From Candidatus Poribacteria bacterium (GTDB taxonomy: Bacteria > Poribacteria > WGA-4E > WGA-3G), in the NCBI GenBank assembly GCA_028820635.1, contig JAPPIG010000082.1, positions 40,635 to 104,634 of the forward strand: a stretch of DNA of 64,000 nt, read 5' to 3'. The position numbers were made by a program, and so were the translations under genes. This document shows positions 9,801 through 18,599 of this stretch, piece by piece. Below the pieces are notes generated by a model, which worked only from the letters and a program-made list of their open reading frames with translations, did no database searches and had not been told where the DNA came from. How positions within the stretch are numbered: position 1 is the first letter of the stretch; each line of letters starts with the position of its first letter.

Positions 9801-12800
9801 CTCTTTGATTTTATTGTTTCTTGTATGCTGTTGCGCCAATGCTTTTTGCGAACCGATATTCATGTTCTGTGTTTTTTGAGGAGATTGAGTTGTCGCAGTT
9901 AATCCTCGCTGCATCTGTTTTATCATCATGAGCTGCCGTTGCGCCTGTTCACGACTGCTTTGGTTTGCTGAAAGATTATTGCTGATGTCGGTGAATAGTG
10001 CCTCAGCATCGTCCCACATAGCATATTGCATGAATGTTTGTGCAAGACGTTCTTTTTCCCAATAACCGTGTGTGCCACCTCCCGACATGAGAATCGCGCC
10101 CATCTTCCTGAATGTATCTTGTCCCTTGGTTTTTTCGTCCTTCTGCATATAGGCAGTGCCAAGTTTCCTGTAACTTTCGGTAAGTCCCCATGAATTCTGA
10201 GGATTAACTTTCTGTGTAGCGATTTCAAGTACATGTATTTCTCGATCACGATCCCCCGCACTTTTATATGCATCCGCAAGAAGGTTTGCCCATTCCAGAT
10301 TTGCTATCAAAAGTGTATTCTTAAAAAGTTGTTCCACAAGAGGATCTGAACCTTCTAAATCATTTAAACCGATCTTTATCAACGCAACGGGGAAGATTAG
10401 TAAAGGGTCATTGGGTTTCTCAGCAAGTTTTACTTCATATTCAGTTGCCAATTCTTTTAGTTTTCCCGATTTCTTATAGAGTTCTATTAGTTTTAAGATG
10501 AACTCTACCTGGGCGAAGGGTTGTGTGGCATTAAGTAGATGCGTATTTTCCATACTTTCACGTAAAAGCTGCATTGCTTTTTCTGTTTCACCCACATTTT
10601 CGTAGGCAGAGATTAATTGTGTGTACAGGTACACGTTGTTCGGGATAACTTTAATTATTTTTTCATAGATTTCAACTGCAGCTTTTGGATTATTGTGTCT
10701 AAGAAGGTGCTGCGCAACCCCTTGTGCGAAACTGAGGGCAGTGCCTTGTCCAAAAGACCCAAAAGACGGAGCAATCATTTCCTTAGAATAAGAAACGAGT
10801 TCGTTAATTTTTCCTGCATTTGAGAAAGCATCAATTACGCGGTGAGAATTGTAACCCAATGCACTTGGATTTTCCTTGATCAGAATGTTATATTGGTCAA
10901 CAGCCTTATTTACGTCTCCGCTCTGCTGGAGCATCTGCGCGTATTGTTGTCGGACTGTGCTGTCTTTAGGTCTGAGTGCGAGTGCTGCCTCATAAGCCTT
11001 TGACGCATTTTGGTACTGTTTGTTCCTTTCATAGAAGTTAGCCAAGTTGAGCTGCGCGCGGAACGAGTTTGGATTATTTTCTGCAGCTTCAAGCAACTTT
11101 GGTTCACGGTTTTGGACACCTGAAGTATTTCTGATGAGACGTGAAGCATGTTGCATATTCCACTGATGTAAGGTTTGCCCATAACGATCACGTTGATTAC
11201 CGAATCGTAAGGCACGTTCAGCAAGTTGTGCGGCATCTTGTTGCCTTCCCAACTTTTCTAAATGACGGCTCAGTTGCATCAGAAAATTCGGGTCACGTTC
11301 TCCCTTCGACATATCTACCGCTTTTTTTGCTACAGCAAGGGCAAATTGTGTTAGACCAGTATTCTGGAGTTTTTGCGAAAACTGGTAAAGCTCACGCGTT
11401 CCACTCGGAGAATTTAGAAGTTTGGTCATTAACTCACGAATAATGACAGTATCACCAGTGTAAACTGCTAACTGGAACATCATCTGATTATATTGACGGC
11501 GATTCCGAGGATCTGCCTCTACAAGTTCCTTAAGTAGCGTAAGGGCAGTTTTATGTTCACCAACATTCATAGAAACAAAACAAGTATTCAGTTTAAGTGA
11601 TAAGTCGTTCGTGAATTCTTTTTGTAGTGCTGAGAGCATCTCTTGCGCTTTGTTACGTTTTGCTGCCCACCAATAACAATAACTTAACGCCAAGCCCGGA
11701 TACATACGGTCCCTTCCATTAGAAGCATCCAGTTCAGCTTGTAATTTGCTGTATAAAACTTCTTGCTGGTTTTTTATTAACACAGTGTTGAAAAACTGTT
11801 GCAGGGAGCGTAACCTATCTTGGTTGTAATATATCGTGGGCGAAGGAAAACTTGATTGAACCGGCGTATATCCCCCGGATGAGTACGATGCGTATGTAAG
11901 TGGAGCGACACGTTTGGAATTGGTAGTTTTTGGCTTGGTACGTTCAAGGTGTGTCCAAAAATACTCAATTGCTTTTTCTGTTTGTCCGGCGTTAAGGTAA
12001 GCGATTGCAAGAGTAGAATAAATTTGACTGTGGAATCCTTGCTGTTGCATTGGAAAATATGGAACACCAATTGGGGAGGTTTGGGGATTCGCTTGATTCA
12101 CCGGTATCCGAATTTGAGCAAGCATTTTCTCAGCCTGATCCATTTTTCCCAATTCAGCAAGAATAGGTACTAACATCAACCCCGCGCTGAGGTCTGTAAC
12201 TTTCATGTGTTCAAGTTCACTCAAGACTTTTTTTGCATTCTCTGTTCTTCCAGTGTAAAATGAAATGGATGCGTAGTTTATAGCAAGCCAGGTTCGCGCG
12301 TCAGGAGTCAATGCTGTCATTTTATCGTAATGGGCTTTCCACGTTTCATAATCAATATTTTGTTGTGTTAACTGATTCAACCGCATGCGTTGATACGCTG
12401 GATCGTTAGGAGATATAGAAAGCAATTGCTCAGTAATCTCACTTACCCTTTTGGAGTTGTTGAATAAGGTATAGATTTGGAGTAATGTTTCAAGAGTCTT
12501 TATATCTTTGGGATTAGCGGCAGCATTCGTCTCATATTGCTCAATTAATTTATTCAATTTACCCTGTTTTTGTGCAATTGTTGTCAATTGTACGAGTGCG
12601 CCTGCTTGGGCGTCCTCAAAACTATTTGGCTGCCAAGTTTGCGCACTCCTACCACTATAATAATGAGGTTGTCGTTGAATTTGATTGAGGAGATTTCGCG
12701 GGAGGTTAAGTTTACCCATGTTGATAGTGGTAAATGCATAAGGCATATAAGGGGTATAAGGGGTTGCGTGTGGGATGTGAGTCGTTGTAGTTGCTGAAGC

Positions 12801-15692
12801 GGGTTTAGTTAGCGGTGTAGGCATTTCCAAAATCCGCTGAAAATGTGGTTCAGCGCGTTCTAATTCGTTCATTTCGACCAACATCGCCCCTATTTTATAG
12901 ATGTCTTTTGCATCAGTTGCCTTTTCTCCAGCGCGATCAAGTGTAAGTAATGCTTCCTCAAGTAGTCCATGTCTTATAAGTAAGTTAGAGAGTTTTATTT
13001 CTGCTTCCAGCGTTTGATTTTTGGCGTGTATCAACTTTGTCCATGCCTGAATAGCTTCCTGTTCACGTCCCGCATCGTATAACAATTCACCCAGTTTTTG
13101 TTGATGCACAGCATTAGGGTGTGCATCAACAAGCTGCTGTTGGTAGTTTAAGGCATCTTCTATATTACCCAGGTCCGTATTAATTTTTACAAGTTGTTCC
13201 AGCAGCTCTTGATTGTCAGGTTGCCGATCTAAAGCCCGCGCAAGTTGGAACTTGGCATTAGACAGATCCCCAATATCCTCGTAGATATTTGCAAGTGCAA
13301 GCACAGGTGCAACACTGGAGGTGTCAACTTTAGAAAGTTGTTTCAGTTTTTCTTGAAACTCGTTATGTTGTCCGAGGTCGTAATATAACTCTGAGAGTGG
13401 TTTGACAAAGGCAAGTTTATCACTGACACTATCACTCAATTTCCAACACTGCCAATACTGGTCAAGTGCTTGCCGCAGATTTCCTGATAGTTTGTAAATT
13501 GACGCAAGTTCCGTGCGAATATCGGTTGCATCTGTGCGAAGTCGTATTGCTTGCTTGAGGCTGGCAATAGCCGTATCATAATTGCCGGATCCTTTTGCGA
13601 TTTGTGCTAACAGTTGATGTCCTTCTGGGTTCCGTGGACTATGTGCAACGACCTGTTTTGCCGCTTCCGTTGCTGCTTCAAAATCCATGGTATTTAGATG
13701 GGCACGCGCGATATTTGCGTAGTATTCGCGTGCATTTGCGGAATCTATCTCAATTAAATGTGTGTAGATAGCGTTTGCATCATCTTGGCGATTCTGCTGA
13801 GTATACACTTCTGCAAGCCTTCTGTTGACAACGATGTGATCCGGACGCAATGCTTTTGCTTCCAATAGAACTTCAAGCCCGTAAGTAATGTTCCCCAACT
13901 TGAGATACATCTTAGCGAGGCGCATCTGCAATGCGAAAGTTTCCTCAACATTTGCCGTTTGCTTTTTCCGCTGCTCTTCTACTGTTCCAATTTCATCTAA
14001 AAGTGTTCCCTGCCGCCGATAGATTTCAATTCTCTGGTCACCCATCTGTTCAGCGAAAAACGCGTTTGGTGCAAGTTTCTCAGCCTCAGCGTATTCTGTA
14101 AGGGCATCTTCGTATTCTTGATTCTCCATGAGGCGCTTTGCCAACGCTTCGCGATAGCGATACACATCGGGCATCAATTGTACTGCTTTTCGGCTTGCAT
14201 CAATCGCTTGAGTAGGAAACTTTTTTGCCCCTAACAATCGCGCTAAACGGTCGTGATTCTCAGCATTGCTTTTATTGTCAGCAACCATTTGATTCCATGT
14301 TTGAACTGCCTGTTCACGGTTGCCTTGACGGAAGTAGTACTCTCCGAAATACTCAATGTAATCCAGATTGTCAGGCTCAAGAGAGATTGCATTTTGATAT
14401 GCTGTAACAGCATCTTCCATCCATTCGTGTCCGGTGTAAATCTCGGCAAGGATAAGATGTGTGCTTGCATTCTGTGCATCGCGGTCAATCATTCTCTGAT
14501 ATACCGCTTTCGCTTTGTCTACATTTGCAAGTTGGACATACAATTTTCCAAGTTCTCTATAAATCCCAAAATCGTCAGGTTGTTGTTCAGTAAGAACTTC
14601 ATATTCAGTAGCTGCCTCTTCCAACTTTTCGGCGTTGCGAAGTGCAGTAATCAGGTTGAGACGTAGACTGGAGTCTGTTGGGGCAAGTTCCAATCCCTTT
14701 CGGTATGTCGTAATACTTTCATCAAGTTGTTGATTTTCAATATATGCTGAGGCAAGTAAACCGAGCAATTCAGGTTCATTTGGCGTTGTTTCAAGTTTGT
14801 TTTGATAGTAGGTGATTAATCCTTCCCAATTTCCGTCAGCGGCATAAATACCGATGATGCGTTGCTGTAGGTCTTTTCGGAGCCAATTTCCGGGTGCAGT
14901 CAATGCTAACGCCTCATCGTAATGTTTACGTGCTGCTTCATAAGTGCCAGTATCTTCATGGATTTTACCGATTTCTCGCAGGCTGAGACATCTACGATAC
15001 GGATCGTCTTTTTTGATCTCAAGGATGGCTTGGTGCTGTGCGATTGCTTGTGGATAGAGTTTTTGTTCGTGAAAAAGGTCAGCAAGTTCAATCCGTGCAA
15101 ATATGTTTTCTGGGTCAAGTTCTGCTATTTTTGACCATGCGTTGATTGCCTCTTCCACTTTGTCACGACTAAAATAGGAGCGTCCAAGGACTTTATAAAT
15201 TTCAGTTAATTCTTCTGGAGAGGTAGATTGTACTTGTTTCGTCAACTCCACAGCCTTTGTCAATTCAACAATAGCATTCTCATGTTGACGTTGTGCTGCA
15301 TACATCTTTCCCAAAGCAAAATGCGGATAGTAGTTGTTCCGTGAGAGTTCAACAGCGCGCTGGTAAGCAGTGAGTGCTTGCGTATCTTTCCCAAGTCGTT
15401 TATAAAGATGTCCCAAGATAAGTTGGACGTTAGAATCGTTAGGGTTCGCTTGTGCTTCTGCGTTATAATCAGTAACCATAGCATCTAAGCCAGGTCCTTC
15501 AAGATAAAACTGATAAAGCCGATCAAAAACGCTCCCCTCTTTCGGCTTTTGTCTGAGCATTAACTTGTAGCGTTCGATGATTTTCGCATCGTTTGTTTCA
15601 TCTTGTGCAAGGATGATTGAAGAAGTAGATAAAGAAAAAAATAAAATGTATAACACACATAAAGCAATTGAAGATTTTTTACGTCCAAACAT
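6855..15692 (-). CDS. Giant secreted TPR-repeat protein with C-terminal beta-sandwich module
   Basis: 2945 residues from an ATG at 15692 with GGAGG 7 bases upstream. Residues 1-30 form a signal peptide (basic start, hydrophobic run, ILAQD). Residues from about 35 to 2770 are a nearly continuous tetratricopeptide array, broken by a proline/threonine/tyrosine-rich stretch around residues 960-1010 (THIPHATPYTPYMPYA). From about 2780 to the end there is a different module: ESAWLFLGPFDNT, then FDSDDQGKIWLNGKK, then KNSILVKVCNE and RITDSDGNPF. This looks like a sugar-binding-type beta-sandwich in which a ligand or metal would sit near the D-S-D-D and W-L-N-G turns; that is inference. The same module ends the WD40 protein at 21067-24258. 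The neighbour downstream (ending beyond base 1) is a paralogue. A role as an exported scaffold is plausible but unproven. Confidence 0.92.
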   Translation of the reverse strand: MFGRKKSSIALCVLYILFFSLSTSSIILAQDETNDAKIIERYKLMLRQKPKEGSVFDRLYQFYLEGPGLDAMVTDYNAEAQANPNDSNVQLILGHLYKRLGKDTQALTAYQRAVELSRNNYYPHFALGKMYAAQRQHENAIVELTKAVELTKQVQSTSPEELTEIYKVLGRSYFSRDKVEEAINAWSKIAELDPENIFARIELADLFHEQKLYPQAIAQHQAILEIKKDDPYRRCLSLREIGKIHEDTGTYEAARKHYDEALALTAPGNWLRKDLQQRIIGIYAADGNWEGLITYYQNKLETTPNEPELLGLLASAYIENQQLDESITTYRKGLELAPTDSSLRLNLITALRNAEKLEEAATEYEVLTEQQPDDFGIYRELGKLYVQLANVDKAKAVYQRMIDRDAQNASTHLILAEIYTGHEWMEDAVTAYQNAISLEPDNLDYIEYFGEYYFRQGNREQAVQTWNQMVADNKSNAENHDRLARLLGAKKFPTQAIDASRKAVQLMPDVYRYREALAKRLMENQEYEDALTEYAEAEKLAPNAFFAEQMGDQRIEIYRRQGTLLDEIGTVEEQRKKQTANVEETFALQMRLAKMYLKLGNITYGLEVLLEAKALRPDHIVVNRRLAEVYTQQNRQDDANAIYTHLIEIDSANAREYYANIARAHLNTMDFEAATEAAKQVVAHSPRNPEGHQLLAQIAKGSGNYDTAIASLKQAIRLRTDATDIRTELASIYKLSGNLRQALDQYWQCWKLSDSVSDKLAFVKPLSELYYDLGQHNEFQEKLKQLSKVDTSSVAPVLALANIYEDIGDLSNAKFQLARALDRQPDNQELLEQLVKINTDLGNIEDALNYQQQLVDAHPNAVHQQKLGELLYDAGREQEAIQAWTKLIHAKNQTLEAEIKLSNLLIRHGLLEEALLTLDRAGEKATDAKDIYKIGAMLVEMNELERAEPHFQRILEMPTPLTKPASATTTTHIPHATPYTPYMPYAFTTINMGKLNLPRNLLNQIQRQPHYYSGRSAQTWQPNSFEDAQAGALVQLTTIAQKQGKLNKLIEQYETNAAANPKDIKTLETLLQIYTLFNNSKRVSEITEQLLSISPNDPAYQRMRLNQLTQQNIDYETWKAHYDKMTALTPDARTWLAINYASISFYTGRTENAKKVLSELEHMKVTDLSAGLMLVPILAELGKMDQAEKMLAQIRIPVNQANPQTSPIGVPYFPMQQQGFHSQIYSTLAIAYLNAGQTEKAIEYFWTHLERTKPKTTNSKRVAPLTYASYSSGGYTPVQSSFPSPTIYYNQDRLRSLQQFFNTVLIKNQQEVLYSKLQAELDASNGRDRMYPGLALSYCYWWAAKRNKAQEMLSALQKEFTNDLSLKLNTCFVSMNVGEHKTALTLLKELVEADPRNRRQYNQMMFQLAVYTGDTVIIRELMTKLLNSPSGTRELYQFSQKLQNTGLTQFALAVAKKAVDMSKGERDPNFLMQLSRHLEKLGRQQDAAQLAERALRFGNQRDRYGQTLHQWNMQHASRLIRNTSGVQNREPKLLEAAENNPNSFRAQLNLANFYERNKQYQNASKAYEAALALRPKDSTVRQQYAQMLQQSGDVNKAVDQYNILIKENPSALGYNSHRVIDAFSNAGKINELVSYSKEMIAPSFGSFGQGTALSFAQGVAQHLLRHNNPKAAVEIYEKIIKVIPNNVYLYTQLISAYENVGETEKAMQLLRESMENTHLLNATQPFAQVEFILKLIELYKKSGKLKELATEYEVKLAEKPNDPLLIFPVALIKIGLNDLEGSDPLVEQLFKNTLLIANLEWANLLADAYKSAGDRDREIHVLEIATQKVNPQNSWGLTESYRKLGTAYMQKDEKTKGQDTFRKMGAILMSGGGTHGYWEKERLAQTFMQYAMWDDAEALFTDISNNLSANQSSREQAQRQLMMIKQMQRGLTATTQSPQKTQNMNIGSQKALAQQHTRNNKIKEAIQIYEQITKAMPEDFESRSQLASLYSRERQHDKALKTWEALLKADPENSRYQDGIINAYRASGKISEALELAQNYLTAEPQNSAHHARIARLYSSDGQVEKAIAAYKKSIELKPGDRQIYENLARLYTQNNEFDAAEKTYKEAIKYAERDWDKEHFERQLMDLYRRQGKLEEVLKDAEEKGTLTLKMQTEIAKQYKDKGESQKAITAYQKALTLATQDHERRNISLQLMAEYAKLGEDKSVLELFETAYNPNSISLGGKSIRSSGMSITAIRFGNDSVRDDLIKTYQDQGKLDKLQSFFEERLKSKPKDVAVLQVLSDIYRRAHNYKKAAEISQTLSEVQPNNIRSYYYAAAALNKTGQPELAKQFLNRGEAAFSSSNYRNDMLVHVALAIICLEGEMAEQAVKYAEQAVTKGSGGDIFKDGAYGLLGRCYFETKQYEEAANAYQQLANITRSDWKRKEAEKAIQRAYREGNLHETRIPKLVKMAEENPDDPDVRLSLAKSYESSDQVDEAIKQYEKLIELQPDTSEWHKTIGDLYQRSRETHGAERLAKVTAAYEKAIKLEPNTYELYEKLGQIYTQGSELEKAESVYRRALDAQLNEYEYNRVVSAIWALYDSQKQQEKGIAVLEELKPKMPTSSTLHELLADAYKNVGNTEKSELARSQWLEIRQKQVNKRQYHRDFNTLAEQLLNLNIYPEVALDYAQRAIKTGDNPKYGLTLGMAYLANEQYDEALEQLRSNLNTMKPEDVERQLLSRISAFGKNAQDKERFTEMVAQLINAISDNSTNELKTNLALAKFCREHGLTEIARTYIDKTGFIPESAWLFLGPFDNTKGVGYNTAYIPENEKQFDTTTKYDGINGKVSWQKIADETYDGFIDFGADDNWHTGYALTTIFSPDERKAQFLFDSDDQGKIWLNGKKMYAHRRNRGAVIDRRAIPVTLMAGKNSILVKVCNETLPWGFYLRITDSDGNPFKDLKFNNSEEK

Positions 15693-16140
15693 CTGAAGAC
15701 CTCCATCAGAATAGGCGTTGTTGCAAATGACTTGTATTTCAATAATTCCTGTTAAGACCGTTGATGAAATTTTTCGATTACGGTATAGCGTTGATCAGTG
15801 GACTTTGTAAGCACGCTTAAACATATTTTCACCTATTTTCTACTTAGTGCAAATGCGGATATTTTCAAAATCAACTCAGATTTTTCAGAGTCGGTTCTCA
15901 GAGTTATATAGAAAACTTACGATGAATCCAGTCTCAATAAGGATTCTCAGCGTTTTTGATAAAACAACAATTTCAGAGTGACTCTGAAATTTTCATATAT
16001 GTTTGTAATGAATCTTTAAATTGTTACAACAACGTAAGTTAGAAACAAAGTCTTTAAAAATTCTCAATTCTTATATCGAATTCATGTTAATTATAATTGA
16101 GACACCGCTGTGAAAGAAAATAGTTAATGCTTATTGAATC
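15693..16140. other. Upstream region of the 2945-aa TPR gene
   Basis: No gene is seen in this 448-base gap. It is A/T-rich and contains the TCAGAGT box cluster listed separately. I found no sigma-70 promoter here that I would defend. Confidence 0.55.
15885..15992. promoter_or_regulatory. Cluster of TCAGAGT boxes with an 11-bp-arm palindrome
   Basis: TCAGAGT occurs at 15885-15891, 15898-15904 and 15974-15980, and its reverse complement at 15982-15988. The last two form an exact palindrome AATTTCAGAGT-G-ACTCTGAAATT at 15970-15992. It sits 278-300 bases upstream of the giant TPR start (minus strand) and about 150 bases downstream of the next gene's stop. Repeated half-sites plus a symmetric site suggest an operator. 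Read on the minus strand it is followed by TTGTTGTTTT, so a weak terminator for 16141-16977 is the alternative. Confidence 0.45.
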
Positions 16141-16977
16141 TTACTTTTCGGTTTGATCTGTGGCGTTAGCAGTTTGACCAAAAGATGCCAACGTGAATGT
16201 ATCGTGAAACCAACCTGTACAGTTGCTGTGTATATAGGTGATGTCATTTATCACAATACGACGATTGTTAGGAAACTTTTTAAGCAAATCACCACGTAGA
16301 AATCGTCCGTCATACCGTCTAAAGAAGACCGTTCGTCCGGTTTCTACTTCAATATAAACTTCCGCGAGTTCATCACCGTGCTCTTTGGTAATATCAGCAT
16401 CTAAAACACGGAGACAGTGGAAAGTATTTTCGCCTATCGTCACATCATACGTGCCTGCACCAAACCCTTGCCCGTCCGTAAGTTTGTAGGAGCCATCAGG
16501 TTGAAGTTCATAGCGTCCATCGTCAACGATGCGGCGTTTGGCATCAGGTCCCCACTGGGCTTCAAACCATTCATCCCCGATTGTATTGAAAATCCGTCTG
16601 CCATCAATTGTATTTACGACTGAAATCCACCTTGTGTGAGTTTCATCAATGCCAACGTACATCAAATCTGGTGAGGGTGGCCAGTCCTTCGCAAGCCACT
16701 CATTGAATTGGATTTCAACGCAATCAATGTCTCGAATAATAGCAGGAGCGGTGGGAATCATCTCTGTTACAGCGTCTAACTTCTGTGTTTCGCCATCGTA
16801 TTCTGCCCACATATAACGTTCACCCATCTTGGGGATAGCGAACCACCATTGTAGTTCTTGGCAATCTACCTCAGTTATACGATTTGAACTTTCAACTATC
16901 TTGATATCAGGACGGGTCGGCGGAAAAGGGTGATCTATTACTTTGCCCGGGTGTTCTATTGTGAATTTCTGCTCCAT
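16141..16977 (-). CDS. Conserved-looking hypothetical protein, 278 aa
   Basis: I do not recognise the family. The start is set at the ATG at 16977 (MEQKFTIEHPG), which has AAGGAG nine bases upstream; a longer frame to 17037 exists but its first 20 residues (MQSLKIKMSDTFFKVK...) have no ribosome site. There is no signal peptide or membrane segment, so it is probably cytoplasmic. It is rich in Trp and Asp; notable segments are QWWFAIPKMGERYMW near residue 43, a GAGTYDVTIGENTFHCLRVL strand region near 173, and EVYIEVETGRTVFFRRYDG near 207, which read as the strands of a beta-barrel-like domain. It follows the small membrane ORF at 17067-17159 by 89 bases on the same strand. Confidence 0.75.
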   Translation of the reverse strand: MEQKFTIEHPGKVIDHPFPPTRPDIKIVESSNRITEVDCQELQWWFAIPKMGERYMWAEYDGETQKLDAVTEMIPTAPAIIRDIDCVEIQFNEWLAKDWPPSPDLMYVGIDETHTRWISVVNTIDGRRIFNTIGDEWFEAQWGPDAKRRIVDDGRYELQPDGSYKLTDGQGFGAGTYDVTIGENTFHCLRVLDADITKEHGDELAEVYIEVETGRTVFFRRYDGRFLRGDLLKKFPNNRRIVINDITYIHSNCTGWFHDTFTLASFGQTANATDQTEK

Positions 16978-17066
16978 CTTTCTATTCTCCTTAACCTTAA
17001 AAAACGTATCACTCATCTTTATTTTTAATGATTGCAAACAAATACAAAAGCAAATTTAAATCTTCC

Positions 17067-17159
17067 TCAATTTTTATTTTTCGTGACAATTACTATTCCC
17101 GCCAGTACAGCACCAACTAAGAATATGACAATTGCAAGTTCAACAAAGCCGATACCCAT
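17067..17159 (-). CDS. Tiny single-helix membrane protein, 30 aa, TatA-N-terminus-like
   Basis: Reading minus strand from ATG 17159 gives MGIGFVELAIVIFLVGAVL followed by AGIVIVTKNKN and a stop. AAGGAG is nine bases upstream. An in-frame ATG three codons earlier (17168) abuts the Shine-Dalgarno with no spacing, so it is unlikely to be used. The product is one hydrophobic helix with a Lys/Asn-rich tail. The G-x-x-E-L-x-I-V pattern at the front resembles the start of TatA/TatB, but the amphipathic helix that follows in Tat proteins is absent. A paralogue lies at 17457-17564. Function unknown. Confidence 0.6.
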   Translation of the reverse strand: MGIGFVELAIVIFLVGAVLAGIVIVTKNKN

Positions 17160-17234
17160 ACCCTGCATCTCCTTTATTATTTATTCTTTTGACCTAACAA
17201 GAACTTGAGTTTGATAATATGATTCAATAACCAC

Positions 17235-17392
17235 TGTGGGTTGGGTAGAACAGGATACACAATAAAATCCGACATAAAGCGTGATTTATTTTCTATTTAA
17301 TGCCGAAAGGACAGGGAAGTGAGTGAAACCCAACTCTTAATTACTTCCAAAACGGTTGAATTGTTGGGTTTCGTGCCTCAACCCAACCTACA
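17235..17392. repeat. 158-bp MITE-like element between the two small ORFs
   Basis: TGTGGGTTGGGT at 17235-17246 and ACCCAACCTACA at 17381-17392 are inverted with one mismatch. An internal perfect 10-bp inverted pair is present at 17325-17334 (GAAACCCAAC) and 17363-17372 (GTTGGGTTTC). There is no coding capacity. A related but diverged motif set (GTAGGTCGGGT ... GTCGGGTTTCGC) occurs at the right end of the window. Confidence 0.6.
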
Positions 17393-17456
17393 TCTACTCA
17401 TCTTTATTTTTACTGATTTCAGAACAAATATTAACGCCCATTTACGTTATTTTCAG

Positions 17457-17564
17457 TTAATGTTTTGGTTTAGCAAGTGCTATTATCGCAAGGACAGCAC
17501 CTACAAAAAATGATCCGACAACTAATACGATAACAAGTTCTAAAGGACCTATGCCTATCATCAT
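17457..17564 (-). CDS. Tiny single-helix membrane protein, 35 aa, TatA-N-terminus-like
   Basis: Reading minus strand from ATG 17564 gives MMIGIGPLELVIVLVVGSF followed by FVGAVLAIIALAKPKH and a stop. GGAG lies seven bases upstream. The sequence is one hydrophobic helix with a short basic tail. I-G-x-x-E-L-x-I-V matches the front of its neighbour at 17067-17159 and is reminiscent of TatA, but at 35 residues it lacks the amphipathic helix and tail. It starts 48 bases after the PhyH gene stop and is probably co-transcribed with it. Conserved start signal, paralogy and shared flanks argue that it is a real gene. Confidence 0.65.
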   Translation of the reverse strand: MMIGIGPLELVIVLVVGSFFVGAVLAIIALAKPKH

Positions 17565-17612
17565 TTTAAGTCTCCTTTTTAGCAAATTCTGTGTAAACTT
17601 AATTGTGCTGGG

Positions 17613-18425
17613 TTAGTTTTCTTTCCAACGTTTGACCGCATCTAATTTCGCCTGCTGCCAATCTGTCCAGTCTTTTTTGCCTTCATATCTCACAACATCG
17701 TGAATCGTGGCACGCGGTTGATAGGTAATATAGTTTCCCGTGTGCCATGCAAGATTCCGATAAATCATAAAATCTCCCGGTCCCAAATGCACTTGAATCG
17801 CACCCGGAAACTGCTGACAATGTTCTAAGTAAAGCCGTTCTGCCTCAACATTAGACTGTCCTTCAGTAGGTTTGCGCAATGTAGGATCACCAGTTGACTG
17901 CTCTTCTCCGGGCATGTCCCACTGCCGAAGGTGGCTGCCGGGAACAAACCAGGTGCAAGAATCCGCGTAGATCGCACAGTTGACCTGATTGAAGTGGCGC
18001 AAGTCATGCCACACTTCTGCAAGTTTTGCGTTTACGGTTTCATCACGTGCTTCAGGCGGCACCTCAACCACACCATCACGATGCCAACCAATATGCCAAG
18101 GATGTTCAAGAGGCTCCACGAGTAATCCCATAATATCAACATGTCCGTGGGTGTAGTCATCACCAAGTAATTTCTGTACAGCGTCTTGAAGTTCAGGCAG
18201 TTCTGTGTAGTCATAAAACGGTTTCAATTCTAAATCGTCACCGTAGTTTGATAACGGTTGAATCCGCTGTGTCTGTGGTCCATTGAGTTTGTGTGCTAAG
18301 TGGCGTGCTTTTTCGGCCTCTCTGCGTAAATCGGTAAGCAGGGATGGCGGCACAATCCCTCGAAAAATCAGAAATCCTTGCGAGAGATATTCGTTAACCA
18401 TATAATCTTGAAATTCAAATGCCAT
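17613..18425 (-). CDS. Phytanoyl-CoA dioxygenase (PhyH) family oxygenase
   Basis: 270 residues from the ATG at 18425 (MAFEFQDYM), which has AGGA six bases upstream; the longer frame to 18488 lacks a ribosome site. This is a Fe(II)/2-oxoglutarate oxygenase: the HxD iron motif is H115-R116-D117 (GWHRDG), the distal His is H228 (AWHTG) and the 2-oxoglutarate-binding Arg is probably R238 (QPRATI). These enzymes hydroxylate small organic substrates; the substrate cannot be named from sequence. The N-terminal GFLIFRGIVPPSLL segment is typical of the family. It is one of three PhyH genes in the window, and is followed 48 bases later by a tiny membrane ORF. Confidence 0.88.
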   Translation of the reverse strand: MAFEFQDYMVNEYLSQGFLIFRGIVPPSLLTDLRREAEKARHLAHKLNGPQTQRIQPLSNYGDDLELKPFYDYTELPELQDAVQKLLGDDYTHGHVDIMGLLVEPLEHPWHIGWHRDGVVEVPPEARDETVNAKLAEVWHDLRHFNQVNCAIYADSCTWFVPGSHLRQWDMPGEEQSTGDPTLRKPTEGQSNVEAERLYLEHCQQFPGAIQVHLGPGDFMIYRNLAWHTGNYITYQPRATIHDVVRYEGKKDWTDWQQAKLDAVKRWKEN

Positions 18426-18529
18426 TGTATTTCCTAATATGATTAGTCGTGAGTTTTCAAGCGATTCTTCACATTTTCCTGCGAGCAAATTAGACTATTG
18501 TTCTGTCTACACCAAAATTGCAAGTGTTA

Positions 18530-18599
18530 GTAGTCGGGAATCGGAGTTCCCTCCTACAAAGAGGGATGTTCTGTAGGAGCGATTTCCGAATCGCGACCT
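18530..18599. repeat. Intergenic TGTAGGAGCGA-family repeat, copy A
   Basis: GTAGTCGGGAATCGGAGTTC... through ...GAATCGCGACCT. Internal CTCCTACA and TGTAGGAG arms can pair. A near-identical copy lies in inverse orientation at 34851-34924, and the TGTAGGAGCGA core also builds the palindromes at 47868 and 52959. No coding content. Confidence 0.75.

Larger units (their letters stand above)
17011..17430. repeat. Direct repeat pair downstream of the two small ORFs
   Basis: Bases 17011-17044 and 17396-17430 are about 85% identical by eye (both begin ACTCATCTTTATTTTTA and end ACAAATA). Each lies just past the stop of one of the two small membrane ORFs on the minus strand, offset by about 385 bases. 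This indicates that a small ORF with its 3' flank was duplicated in tandem. Confidence 0.6.

Noticed and set aside
7315..15484. Many 60-160-codon open frames on both strands inside the giant TPR gene
   Set aside because: They are shadows of a long repeat-rich coding region, have no ribosome sites or domains, and repeat at the TPR spacing.
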